A stretch of 39,877 bases of DNA from a bacterium (GTDB lineage Bacteria; Auribacterota; UBA3054): NCBI GenBank assembly GCA_017649705.1, contig JAGCGH010000109.1, forward strand, positions 1 to 39,877. The letters are read 5' to 3'. Below the pieces are notes generated by a model, which searched no databases, was not told where the DNA came from, and saw nothing but the letters and a program-made list of their open reading frames with translations. Shown one piece after another: positions 31,994-39,877 of the stretch (positions are counted from its first letter, which is position 1; the number at the start of each line of letters is the position of its first letter). The translations under genes and the position numbers were made by a program.

Positions 31994-33031
31994 ATGGATA
32001 AGATCAGAAAAACCGTGCAGGCGATGCAGGGCTACGTTCCTGGGCGTCAGCCCAAGGGCCGCTTTGTCAAGCTAAACGCCAACGAGAATCCTTATCCGCC
32101 TTCTCCCAAAGCCCTGGAGGCTCTGGGGAAAACGGCGGCGGATTCCCTGCGCCTTTATCCCTCCTCATCCGCGGAGGAACTGAGGCAGGCCGCTTCCGAG
32201 ATCTTCGAAGTGCCCGCCGACTGCATCGTGGCGGGGAACGGCAGCGACGACGTCTTCACCATGATCATCCGCTCCTTCCTTGACGAGGGCGACACCCTGG
32301 CGGTGGTTGATCCCACCTATACGCTGTACGAAACTTTGGCGGAAATACAGGGAGCGAAGACCGAGCGCCATCCCCTGAGCGAGGATTACGCTTTGCCGGA
32401 GAGCTTTTTCGAAAGCGGCGCGAAACTGAAGATCCTGCCGAACCCCAATGCCCAGACCGGCACGCTTTTCCCCGAGGCTGATGTCATAAGGCTCTGCGAG
32501 AGCGCAAAGGGCGTGGTGGTCATCGACGAAGCTTATGCTCTTTTCGCCGGTTCCAATTCTCTGCCGCTTTTGAAAAGGTTCAAAAATCTGGTGGTCACCA
32601 GGACCATGTCGAAATCCCATTCCCTGGCGGGACTGCGCGTGGGCTTCGGCATGTCTTCCCCGGAGATCATAGAGGCTTTCAACAAGGTGAAGGATTCCTA
32701 CAATCTCAATGCGGCCAGCCAGCTGGCGGCCGCCGCGGCCATAAGGGACACGGAATACACGGCGGGCGTCGTCAAACGGATCAACGAAACTAAGGATTTT
32801 TTCGCCAAGGCGCTTGCCTCCCTGGGCTGGCAGGTGACGCCCTCCGGCGGAAATTTTCTCCTGGCCAAGCCCGGATCCGGCGACGCCGCCGGGATCGTCG
32901 CTTATCTGGAGCAAGAAGGTTATTTGGTGCGGCATTTCAACACGCCGCGCCTTTTGGATAAAATCAGGTTTTCCATCGGCACCACGGAGCAGATGGAAAA
33001 GCTAATCGAATTACTGAAAAATAAAGAATAG
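31994..33031 (+). CDS. hisC: Histidinol-phosphate aminotransferase
   Basis: 345 residues, cytoplasmic, fold-type I PLP enzyme of histidine biosynthesis, converting imidazole-acetol phosphate and glutamate to histidinol phosphate and 2-oxoglutarate. The N-terminal signature KLNANENPYPPSP, VAGNGSDDVF, VVDPTYTLYE, VVIDEAYALF, and the PLP lysine Lys207 in TRTMSKSHSLAGLRVGFG are all typical of HisC. The usual NPNNPTG segment reads NPNAQTG (150-156). Length is normal. The ribosome site is poor. It is the first gene of a long operon that also contains hisB. A paralogous aminotransferase specificity cannot be excluded, but the hisB linkage makes HisC most likely. Confidence 0.92.
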   Translation: MDKIRKTVQAMQGYVPGRQPKGRFVKLNANENPYPPSPKALEALGKTAADSLRLYPSSSAEELRQAASEIFEVPADCIVAGNGSDDVFTMIIRSFLDEGDTLAVVDPTYTLYETLAEIQGAKTERHPLSEDYALPESFFESGAKLKILPNPNAQTGTLFPEADVIRLCESAKGVVVIDEAYALFAGSNSLPLLKRFKNLVVTRTMSKSHSLAGLRVGFGMSSPEIIEAFNKVKDSYNLNAASQLAAAAAIRDTEYTAGVVKRINETKDFFAKALASLGWQVTPSGGNFLLAKPGSGDAAGIVAYLEQEGYLVRHFNTPRLLDKIRFSIGTTEQMEKLIELLKNKE

Positions 33032-33043
33032 CGAGGTGCGAGC

Positions 33044-34192
33044 ATGATCTTAACTGCAAAAGCCATCGGAATCGCCGCGGCTGCCCTCATCGGCGGCGGC
33101 TTGCTTGCCACGGGCATCCCCCTTATGAACTCCAATTACGACGTGAGCGGCAGGGCCACCAGCAACGACGTTCCTGTTTTGGGAGCCGAGGTCTGCCTCG
33201 TGAATTCCAACGCTTACATCAAGCTGGCCTCCAAGGCTGAGGAAAGGGATAACCTTAACGATTCGGTCTGCGAGACGGCCTACCGCAGGCTGCAGTCCGA
33301 TTTCGCCCAGAAGGCTCAGGCGGCGTTTGAGAAATACAAAGCCGAGCACAAGGACGAGCCCGCAAAAGAAGCCAAGACTTCCGAATCCGGAAAGGTCCTC
33401 ACCGAGGAAGAGCAGGCGGAAATAGCCAAGCGCGTGAAGAACTACAAGGAATACGCGCTATACTGCCGCAAGAGAGCCCAGGAATCCCAGGCGGGGCGCG
33501 CCATGTACGAAAGGGGTGCGGAATTCTGGGAAGCCAAGCTGGAGACCCTGAAGGAAAAAGGGCGCCTGGTCTTCGACGAAGTCAGCTACAACTACAGCGT
33601 TGAGGAAAAGCAGTACGCCGGCATCGGCGACGAGCCCGTGCAGATCATTAGCAAGGTCCAGAGAGTGACTCCGGAAGAGCTGGCGGTCATGGACGTAGTG
33701 ACGATCGCTCCGGAAAAGCAGAAGCCCGTTAAGACTTCCAAGGACAAGAACGTCAAGTTCGACGCGGAAAAATACATCGACACCAACGCCGTCATGCAGG
33801 CGGCGGCCCAGGCCTGCGAGCAGATAAAGGAAAGCATAAAGAACCTGAGCTCCCAGGAAGACGAAGCGCTGGTCCAGGGACAGATTGAAAAAGTCATGAC
33901 GGACGACAACGGCCAGTTCTCCTTCAAAAATCCCGCTATCAAGCCCGGGCTTTACGGAGTCTATCTCGAGCACAGCATGCTGACTCCCTCCGGCGACATG
34001 CTGCCGGTGCGCTGGGTCGTTCCTGTTTATATCGCGAAGAAACCCTTGTCCTGGAACAAAGCCTCCGTCGTCACTCTGGACGACAAGAACATGGATCCGG
34101 GAATCATCAAAGACGGCGCCGCTCCCCAGACGAAAGACATCTACGCCAGGTTCATCAAAGACCTCAAGGAAGAGGCGGCCAAGATAAAATAA
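33044..34192 (+). CDS. Uncharacterised membrane-anchored protein with split beta-sandwich domain
   Basis: 382 residues of unknown function. The N-terminus MILTAKAIGIAAAALIGGGL is a hydrophobic anchor or signal peptide. It is followed by VSGRATSNDVPVLGAEVCLV, the first strands of a carboxypeptidase-regulatory/transthyretin-like sandwich. The matching later strands, TDDNGQFSFKNPAIKPGLYG and VYLEHSML, come only about 240 residues later. Between them is a highly charged, mainly helical insertion (FAQKAQAAFEKYKAEHKDEP, EEEQAEIAKRVKNYKEYALY) with several Cys residues. The C-terminus is Lys-rich. GAGGTG at 33033-33038 precedes ATG 33044, 12 bases after hisC. It lies between hisC and hisB with no evident link to histidine. 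I do not recognise the family. Confidence 0.75.
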   Translation: MILTAKAIGIAAAALIGGGLLATGIPLMNSNYDVSGRATSNDVPVLGAEVCLVNSNAYIKLASKAEERDNLNDSVCETAYRRLQSDFAQKAQAAFEKYKAEHKDEPAKEAKTSESGKVLTEEEQAEIAKRVKNYKEYALYCRKRAQESQAGRAMYERGAEFWEAKLETLKEKGRLVFDEVSYNYSVEEKQYAGIGDEPVQIISKVQRVTPEELAVMDVVTIAPEKQKPVKTSKDKNVKFDAEKYIDTNAVMQAAAQACEQIKESIKNLSSQEDEALVQGQIEKVMTDDNGQFSFKNPAIKPGLYGVYLEHSMLTPSGDMLPVRWVVPVYIAKKPLSWNKASVVTLDDKNMDPGIIKDGAAPQTKDIYARFIKDLKEEAAKIK

Positions 34193-34201
34193 ACGCAGAT
34201 T

Positions 34202-34798
34202 ATGGAAAAGAAAGAACGCATTTCCGAAATATCCCGCAAGACGGCGGAGACAGACATCAAGCTTAGCTTCAACATCGACGGCAGCGGCAGCTACGAGGTT
34301 TCCACAGGCGTGCCTTTCCTCGATCACATGCTGGAGCTTTTCGCCAAGCACGGCTGCTTCGACCTGAAGATCAAAGCCACCGGCGACACCCAGGTCGACG
34401 ACCACCACAGCGTGGAGGACGTGGGCATCTGTCTGGGCAAAGCGCTTAAGGAAGCGGTCGGCGACAAGGCCGGGATCTTCCGCTACGGCTTCATGATCCT
34501 TCCCATGGACGAAGCGCTGGCGGAAGTGGCGCTTGATTTCAGCGGCCGGCCTTTCCTGGCCTGGAACGTTGTTTTCCAGCAGGAGACCATAAAGACTTTC
34601 CAGACTTCCCTCGTGGAGGAGTTCTGGCGCGCCGTGGCCGTTGAAGCGGGCCTTGATCTCCATGTAACCGTCAAAGCCGGCAAGGACGCTCACCATGTTT
34701 CCGAGGCCATCTTCAAAGCCGCGGCCAGAGCCATGCGCTCCGCGCTGAGCTATGACCCCAGAAACCAGGGCATCCCCAGCACCAAAGGTTCTCTTTAA
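34202..34798 (+). CDS. hisB: Imidazoleglycerol-phosphate dehydratase
   Basis: 198 residues, the usual size of the monofunctional enzyme. It dehydrates imidazole glycerol phosphate to imidazole acetol phosphate, the step directly before HisC. Diagnostic motifs are GVPFLDHMLELFAKH (36-50), the metal-binding DDHHSVED (66-73) and the second His cluster DAHHVSEAIFKA (162-173). There is no N-terminal phosphatase domain, unlike the bifunctional E. coli HisB. Its stop overlaps the next start as TAATG, so translation is probably coupled to the permease gene. hisB and hisC being separated by an unrelated gene, with no other his gene in the window, shows a scattered histidine pathway. Confidence 0.95.
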   Translation: MEKKERISEISRKTAETDIKLSFNIDGSGSYEVSTGVPFLDHMLELFAKHGCFDLKIKATGDTQVDDHHSVEDVGICLGKALKEAVGDKAGIFRYGFMILPMDEALAEVALDFSGRPFLAWNVVFQQETIKTFQTSLVEEFWRAVAVEAGLDLHVTVKAGKDAHHVSEAIFKAAARAMRSALSYDPRNQGIPSTKGSL

Positions 34799-36327
34799 TG
34801 GCTGACAAAAAGCAACAACAGAAGTGGTCCCTGCTGGGACTGGTCTTCGGAAAGACCCTCAGCATGCGGGTCTTGAATTTCTATATACTGAATTCCGTTC
34901 TTCTGACCTTCATCATGGCCCTGGTGGTCCTGACTTTCATGATGGTCATGGGAAGTTTGCTGCAAGTCATCGAGCTGGTCTTCAAGAAATTCGACCCCAT
35001 GACGATCCTGGAGTTCATCGTGATCGTCATGGCCCAGGTTTTGTGCTACGCCCTGCCTTTCTCCGTGGCGGGCGCGAGCCTTCTCGTTTACAGCCGCTTC
35101 TCCGCCGACGGCGAGATCACGGCCATGAAGGCCACCGGCGTTTCTATTTTCCGCATCGCTTTCCCGACCGTGGCTCTGGCGACGGTCATCGCGGTCCTTT
35201 CCTTTTACGCCCACAACAACGTTCTTCCCCTGGCCCAGCAGAAGCAGAGGGAAATAATCGCCAACTACGACATGGAAGACCCCATGGCGCTCATAGAGAC
35301 CGGCTCCTACAAGCCCATAGGTCCGTACCGCGTGATAATAGGGGAGAAGAACGGCGACGAGCTGAAGGACATCGAGCTCATAGAGGACCTCAACACCCAC
35401 TACCGCGTCATCAAGGCCAAGGAGGGCAGGCTGCACTACCAGCGCGCCCAGGCCAGGCTGCAGCTTGAGCTGGACCGGGTGACCTCCGAGGAGAGGGACA
35501 CCCGCCGCACCAACTCTTTCCTCATTTCCAAGGCCGGCAAAGTCATCGTGCACTTCTACCTCGATCCCAAGAAGAAGCAGATGAAGGAAGAGGCCGCCAA
35601 GATCATCAGGAAAGATCCCAAGGGCCTCATTACGGAAGACATCAAGGAAATGATCGCGGACAGGGAGAATTTGATGCTGAGGAACGCCTGCCGGCGGGAG
35701 CCCGGCTTCAAGCAGCTTAGCGACGAGGAGAAGGACAAGTATGTCAAAGCCCTTTCCCCGGAAAAGAAGGAGGCGCTCCTGGCCCAGGCCAGAAAAGACA
35801 TCAGGACCGGCAATCACCTTTGGTTCAAACTGAAAGGCAAAAAGCCCTTCCGCCAGATGCTCTCCAAAGTCGGCATCAAGAAAATGAACGACGCCTGGGT
35901 GGCGGCGGTCAACGAGAAAAGCTACGAGGAGATGCTGGCGGCCCTGAAGGAGATCGACGGCCAGAACGGCGACGTCACGAAGCTTTTCGAGGAATGGCAT
36001 GACACCTGGCTGCAGTCCTTCCACAACAACATGGACTACCGCAGCCGTTATCTCACGGAGATCAACAAGAGAGCCTCCTACGCCTTCGCCTCCATCGCCT
36101 TCGCGCTCCTGGGAATTCCCCTGGGCATCAGGGCGCACCGAAGCGAGAAGACCATCGGCTTTCTAATTTGCCTCGGCCTCATCGCGCTGCACTACTCCCT
36201 CATTATATTGGTCGAGACCTTCAAGGAAAACTACGCCCTCTATCCCTATCTGTGCATTTGGTTCCCGGACATTCTCTTTGTGATAGCGGGCCTCTTCTTC
36301 ATGTGGCGCAACCATAAGTATTCTTAA
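34798..36327 (+). CDS. LptF/LptG-family (YjgP/YjgQ) LPS export permease with large insertion
   Basis: 509 residues, inner-membrane subunit of the LptB2FG-type transporter that extracts LPS for export. Transmembrane segments are at about 28-60, 72-98 and 118-140 (FRIAFPTVALATVIAVLSFY). They are followed by the periplasmic beta-jellyroll (about 150-285) and C-terminal helices at about 428-447, 453-473 and 485-503. The hallmark PFSVAGASLLVYSRFSADGE and the late YLTEINKRASYAFASIAFALL and ALLGIPLGIR are typical. Usual members have about 360 residues; this one has an extra, charged, helical segment of roughly 110 residues (about 288-400) between jellyroll and the last helices. Whether it is LptF or LptG cannot be decided. 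The start overlaps the hisB stop; pdxB follows after 5 bases. Confidence 0.87.
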   Translation: MADKKQQQKWSLLGLVFGKTLSMRVLNFYILNSVLLTFIMALVVLTFMMVMGSLLQVIELVFKKFDPMTILEFIVIVMAQVLCYALPFSVAGASLLVYSRFSADGEITAMKATGVSIFRIAFPTVALATVIAVLSFYAHNNVLPLAQQKQREIIANYDMEDPMALIETGSYKPIGPYRVIIGEKNGDELKDIELIEDLNTHYRVIKAKEGRLHYQRAQARLQLELDRVTSEERDTRRTNSFLISKAGKVIVHFYLDPKKKQMKEEAAKIIRKDPKGLITEDIKEMIADRENLMLRNACRREPGFKQLSDEEKDKYVKALSPEKKEALLAQARKDIRTGNHLWFKLKGKKPFRQMLSKVGIKKMNDAWVAAVNEKSYEEMLAALKEIDGQNGDVTKLFEEWHDTWLQSFHNNMDYRSRYLTEINKRASYAFASIAFALLGIPLGIRAHRSEKTIGFLICLGLIALHYSLIILVETFKENYALYPYLCIWFPDILFVIAGLFFMWRNHKYS

Positions 36328-36332
36328 AGATC

Positions 36333-37469
36333 ATGCTTATCGCGCTCGATGAGAACATCAGGGAAGCGCAAGCTGCCTTCTCTTCAATTGGCGTCGCCAA
36401 AACTTTCCGGGGCCGGCCTCTCGACGCTTCCGTTATCAGGGACGCCGACATCATCTGCGTGCGCTCCGTCACGAAAGTGAACGAGGAGTTCCTTAAGCTC
36501 GCTCCCAAGGTAAAATTCATCGCCACCGCAACCAGCGGCAGCGAGCATCTGGACAAGGAAGCCCTGAAAGCCCACGGCATCCCCTGGGCCGCCGCCAGAG
36601 GCTCAAACGCCACTTCCGTCACGGAGTGGGTGATGGCTGTATTGCTTCTGCACGCCTGCCGCCACAAGCAGTCCCTTTCGGGAAGATCGATCGGCATAAT
36701 CGGCGTCGGCGAAGTCGGGTCCCGGGTCGCGAAGTATTCCGAAGCGCTGGGCCTTAAGCCTGTGCTTTGCGATCCTCCGAGGGCGGAGCGCGAAAAAGAT
36801 TTCCAAAGCGCCTCTTACGAAGAAGCGCTCTCCTGCGACATAATCACGCTGCACACCGACCTTACGACCGAAGGGCCTTACAAGACTTACCATCTCATCG
36901 ACGCGGAAAAACTTTCCAAAATAAAGGAAGACGCGGTCCTTATCCAGGCTTCCCGCGGCGCCGTCATCGAGAGCGCGCCCTTGAAGGAAAGGCTCATGCG
37001 CGTGAGAGACCTGGACTATTACGCCGACGTCTGGGAAGACGAGCCGACCCCAGACAAGGACATTCTCTGCTGCGCCCAGATCGCCACGCCGCACATCGCT
37101 GGCTACTCCTGGGACGGCAAGCTCCGCGGTACGGAAATGATCTACGATGCGGTCTGCGAATTCCTGGGAAAAGAAAAATCCTGGCAGGCGCCCTTCAATG
37201 AGGGCGGCAAGGTCGAGATAGATCTCAGTGGGCTGACTGGCGAAAAGGCCCTCTACAAAGCCGTCAGCGCCCTCTACGACCCGGAAGCGGACGACGCCGC
37301 CATGTGCGAGACGCTGGACATGGGCGACAAGAAACGCGCCGAGCGTTTCGACGAACTGAGGAAAAAATATCCCAAGCGTTTGGAGTTCTCCCACGGAGTA
37401 ATAAAGAACGCCGCGGCCTCTGAAAAAAATATTCTGAAAGCCTGGGGCTTCGAGGTTAAAAATGACTGA
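36333..37469 (+). CDS. pdxB: 4-phosphoerythronate dehydrogenase (PdxB)
   Basis: 378 residues, cytoplasmic D-2-hydroxyacid dehydrogenase that oxidises 4-phospho-D-erythronate in the DXP-independent... pyridoxal phosphate route of the E. coli type (deoxyxylulose phosphate-dependent pathway). The NAD-binding loop is GVGEVGS (124-130). The catalytic residues Arg208 (ASRGAV), Glu237 (VWEDEP) and His254 (TPHIAGYS) fall where the E. coli enzyme has them. TPHIAGYSWDGKLRGTEM and the C-terminal PdxB-specific dimerisation domain (about 290-378) separate it from SerA-type enzymes. It starts 5 bases after the permease stop and overlaps ribD by 8 bases. Cofactor biosynthesis genes pdxB and ribD being adjacent is notable, though a functional link is not required. 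Confidence in PdxB over a related hydroxyacid dehydrogenase is high. Confidence 0.9.
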   Translation: MLIALDENIREAQAAFSSIGVAKTFRGRPLDASVIRDADIICVRSVTKVNEEFLKLAPKVKFIATATSGSEHLDKEALKAHGIPWAAARGSNATSVTEWVMAVLLLHACRHKQSLSGRSIGIIGVGEVGSRVAKYSEALGLKPVLCDPPRAEREKDFQSASYEEALSCDIITLHTDLTTEGPYKTYHLIDAEKLSKIKEDAVLIQASRGAVIESAPLKERLMRVRDLDYYADVWEDEPTPDKDILCCAQIATPHIAGYSWDGKLRGTEMIYDAVCEFLGKEKSWQAPFNEGGKVEIDLSGLTGEKALYKAVSALYDPEADDAAMCETLDMGDKKRAERFDELRKKYPKRLEFSHGVIKNAAASEKNILKAWGFEVKND

Positions 37470-38550
37470 GGAACTCATCTGGCGCCGCGCCGTTTCCCTT
37501 GCCCAAAAAGGCTGCTTGACCTGCGCCCCTAATCCCATGGTGGGCGCGGTCATCGTTAAGGGCGGAAAAATAATCGGCGAGGGATACCATAAGACAGCCG
37601 GATGCGACCACGCGGAAATACGCGCCATCAAGGACGCCAAAAGGAAAGGCCATGACGTAAAAGGCTCTGTCATCTACGTCACGCTTGAACCCTGCTCCAC
37701 CTACGGCCGCACGCCTCCCTGCACGAAAGCCATCATCGAAAACCAATTCGCCGCGGTGAAAATAGGAACGATCGATCCCAATCCCAAGCACGCCGGCCGC
37801 GCTGTCAAGATCCTAACGGACGCCGGCATCAAAGTCACAGTTGCTGACAGAGCCGACTGCAGGGAACTGAACGAAGTCTTCAACGCCAGAATGGAAAAAG
37901 GCCGTCCTTTCATCCATCTGAAATGGGCCATGAGCCTGGACGGAAAACTGGCGGCCGAAAGCGGCGACGCGAAATGGATCTCCAATGAAAAAAGCCGACG
38001 TGAGGCTCACAAACTCAGGGCGAAATACAACGCTGTCCTGGTCGGCTCCAAGACCGTCTTCGCGGACGATCCTTCCCTCAGCATCCGCTTGACCAAAACG
38101 GAGCGCCAGCCCTATAAGATCGTGCTCGATTCAGAGGCCAAACTCAGCTACGACGGCAAACTCACAAAAAACACTCCCAGCGAAAAAATTATTATCGCGG
38201 TCTCCCAAAAGGCCAAAGCCGACAAAATAAAAAAACTGAGAGAGCGCGGCTTCACCGTCATAAAAACGAAAGGGGAGAGAGTCTCACTTACAGAGCTTTT
38301 GAAGGAGCTGGCCAAGTTAGGCGTCAGCGGCGTTCTCGTGGAAGGCGGAAGCGAAACGCTCACATCTTTTCTCAAAGCGAAGCTGGCGGACAAACTGACC
38401 GTCTTTATCGCTCCCAAGATCCTGGGCGGAAAGAGATCCCCTGTGCTTGAAGCCCTCTGTCAAACTCCTGAAAAGTCTCCCAAGATCGCCTGGACAGCTG
38501 TCAAAAAATTTGACGGCGACCTTATGCTGGAGGGAAAAATAAATGGCTGA
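37462..38550 (+). CDS. ribD: Bifunctional riboflavin deaminase/reductase RibD
   Basis: 362 residues. The N-terminal deaminase domain (about 1-145) has the zinc site His50-Ala-Glu52 and Cys78/Cys87 in EPCSTYGRTPPC, plus the substrate motif PNPMVGAVIVKGG. The C-terminal reductase domain (about 148-362) has HLKWAMSLDGKLAAESGDAK, VGSKTVFADDPSL and VEGGSETLTSFL. Together they convert the pyrimidine product of GTP cyclohydrolase II through deamination and side-chain reduction in riboflavin synthesis. Both domains look complete. ATG 37462 overlaps pdxB by 8 bases, and the stop overlaps the MATE gene by 8 bases. No other rib gene and no FMN riboswitch are visible in the window. Confidence 0.95.
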   Translation: MTEELIWRRAVSLAQKGCLTCAPNPMVGAVIVKGGKIIGEGYHKTAGCDHAEIRAIKDAKRKGHDVKGSVIYVTLEPCSTYGRTPPCTKAIIENQFAAVKIGTIDPNPKHAGRAVKILTDAGIKVTVADRADCRELNEVFNARMEKGRPFIHLKWAMSLDGKLAAESGDAKWISNEKSRREAHKLRAKYNAVLVGSKTVFADDPSLSIRLTKTERQPYKIVLDSEAKLSYDGKLTKNTPSEKIIIAVSQKAKADKIKKLRERGFTVIKTKGERVSLTELLKELAKLGVSGVLVEGGSETLTSFLKAKLADKLTVFIAPKILGGKRSPVLEALCQTPEKSPKIAWTAVKKFDGDLMLEGKING

Positions 38551-39877
38551 GAGCAAGGGCTTCTACACCACCGGTTCCATTGGCATGATAATGCTGAAGA
38601 CCAGCTCGGCCATGCTTATCGGCACCATCGCCATTTCCCTCTACAACGTGGTCGACACCTACTTCGTCGGCAAATTAGGCACCGGCCCTCTGGCCGCCAT
38701 GGGCTTCACTCTTCCCGTGGTCATGCTCTGCGGCTGCATCTTTAGGGGCATCTTCGCGGGCATCATGACCATCTCCGGCCAGGCCCTGGGCGCCCAGGAC
38801 AAACAAAGAGCCCAGGAGACCATCAGGAGCGGTTTTTACCTGGCGGTGCTGCTCTCATTCCTTCTGGCCATAATCGGCAAGTGCTATTCCCATCTGCTCT
38901 TTCTGAAGCTGGGCGCCGCGGGCGACACGCTGGAAAAAGTCTGCGGCTACATGGACATTTGGTTTCTGGGCTGCGTGACCGGCATGGTCGGACTTTTAGG
39001 CGGCGACATTCTGATCGTGATAGGGGACACCAAGATGGCCAGCGCGGCTATTTTGACCGGCACCATGACAAATATCGTCCTGGACTACTGCCTTATCTTC
39101 GGTAATTGCGGCTTCCCGGAAATGGGCATCCAGGGCGCGGCCCTGGCCACCATTATTTCCCAGGCCCTGGGCGCCATCCTTCCTTGGGTGCTCATCAATA
39201 AGAAATACGAGCTGATGCGCTGGAAGCCTCTGCCAATGGCCACCACGTTGCAGTATTGGAAAAAGGAGATCTCTTTCGGCGTTCCTGTCATGCTTGGCTC
39301 CATCATTCTGCCCGTCGGCCAGACCGTGGTCACCCGCATCGCGGCCCACTTCGGCGACGTGGCTGTGGCGGCCATGGGCGCCGTGAACCGGCTCGAGACG
39401 CTGGCTTTCATGATCCCCATGTCAGTGGGCTTCGGGCTTACCGCCATGACGGCCCAGAATTACGGCGCCAAGGCTTACGACAGATTGAAGCAGATCTACA
39501 AGACCGCCAATCTTTTCGCCGGGCTTTATCTTCTGGCCATAGCCGTCCTCTTCACGGTTATCGCCGATCCCCTGGCCCACCAGTTTTCCAATGATCCCGA
39601 GGTCTGCGTGCTCATGCGCCACGGCCTTTACATTATCTCCTGGGGCTTCGGCCTCCTCGAGATCCACCGCTATTCCGGTTTCTTCCTGACCGGCTGCGGC
39701 AAGCCCTTGGGCGGCGCGCTGCTCAACATATTAAGAATCGTGGTCCTGACCATCCCTCTGGCCTTCGTGGCCCTCTGGCTCGACCAAGTCCTGTGGCTCT
39801 TCTGGGGCCGCCTCATTTCCGACGTTCTGGCCGGCTCCGTCGGCCTCATCGCCAGCGGCGTCATGATCTGGCGCCTC
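38543..39877 (+). CDS. MATE-family efflux transporter, 3' partial
   Basis: The frame opens at ATG 38543 (MAESKGFYTTGSIG), overlapping ribD by 8 bases, and stays open to the last base, giving 445 residues without a stop. MATE proteins usually have about 450 residues, so only the last few are missing. It has about twelve hydrophobic segments; typical elements are LYNVVDTYFVGKLGTGPLAA near the start, GQALGAQDKQRAQETI, and the second-half copy AVNRLETLAFMIPMSVGFGL followed by TAQNYGAKAYDRLK. MATE transporters export drugs or metabolites using a sodium or proton gradient; the substrate here is unknown. It appears to be the last visible member of the hisC-to-ribD transcript. Confidence 0.9.
   Translation, partial: MAESKGFYTTGSIGMIMLKTSSAMLIGTIAISLYNVVDTYFVGKLGTGPLAAMGFTLPVVMLCGCIFRGIFAGIMTISGQALGAQDKQRAQETIRSGFYLAVLLSFLLAIIGKCYSHLLFLKLGAAGDTLEKVCGYMDIWFLGCVTGMVGLLGGDILIVIGDTKMASAAILTGTMTNIVLDYCLIFGNCGFPEMGIQGAALATIISQALGAILPWVLINKKYELMRWKPLPMATTLQYWKKEISFGVPVMLGSIILPVGQTVVTRIAAHFGDVAVAAMGAVNRLETLAFMIPMSVGFGLTAMTAQNYGAKAYDRLKQIYKTANLFAGLYLLAIAVLFTVIADPLAHQFSNDPEVCVLMRHGLYIISWGFGLLEIHRYSGFFLTGCGKPLGGALLNILRIVVLTIPLAFVALWLDQVLWLFWGRLISDVLAGSVGLIASGVMIWRL

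Noticed and set aside
34795..36138. Minus-strand open frame of 447 codons opposite the permease
   Set aside because: The His/Asp-rich composition is a typical antisense translation of a membrane and charged protein; the plus frame is a recognised LptF/G permease.

Overview
The window looks like a chromosomal piece of a Gram-negative bacterium. Outer-membrane and LPS functions are present: a Pal lipoprotein, a GT9 heptosyltransferase-type enzyme, a WaaP/Kdo-type kinase and an LptF/LptG permease. Secreted carbohydrate-active proteins are abundant: SGNH esterases, an M60-like peptidase with carbohydrate-binding modules, GH127 and a GH36-like enzyme. Together with TSP3 and putative-Ig surface proteins this would fit a host- or rumen-associated member of the PVC group (Lentisphaerota/Kiritimatiellota type), but that placement is inference only. 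Most of the window is GC-rich; about 18.7-29.86 kb is clearly AT-rich.

Layout. (1) 1-4969: four consecutive secreted proteins, each built of two SGNH/GDSL domains related to platelet-activating-factor acetylhydrolase Ib; the first is cut by the window edge and the later ones lose catalytic residues. They run into a GT4 glycosyltransferase and a DUF362 protein (4978-7508). (2) 7552-10413: a large secreted protein of the family usually labelled 'carbohydrate-binding family V/XII', with a 30-bp tandem repeat tract and a Gly/Met-rich tail, ending at a bidirectional terminator. (3) 10504-12672, minus strand: a secreted M60-like metallopeptidase with carbohydrate-binding modules and an apparently leaderless promoter. 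(4) 12835-18513: Pal, a coiled-coil/LysM lipoprotein, then a compact envelope operon GT2-GT9-tandem kinase-Nudix. (5) 18571-18657: tRNA-Leu(GAG) with its own promoter and terminator.

(6) 18782-29855: an AT-rich block of five co-directional, nearly abutting genes, all with signal peptides: a protein with 27 decapeptide repeats like phage tail fibres, a Ser-His-Asp lipase-like alpha/beta hydrolase, two calcium-binding TSP3-repeat proteins (one with FN3-like and putative Ig domains) and a GH36-like glycosidase. The block starts directly behind the tRNA gene and ends within a few bases of GC-rich sequence, so it looks like an acquired secreted-protein operon. It has no integrase or transposase. 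This is the best candidate in the window for an undescribed system.

(7) 29862-31835, minus: a GH127 enzyme. (8) 31994-39877: a tightly packed housekeeping operon: hisC, an envelope protein of unknown function with a split beta-sandwich, hisB, an LptF/G permease with an unusual insertion, pdxB, ribD, and a MATE transporter that runs off the right edge. Adjacent genes overlap by 1-8 bases in the second half, suggesting one transcript.
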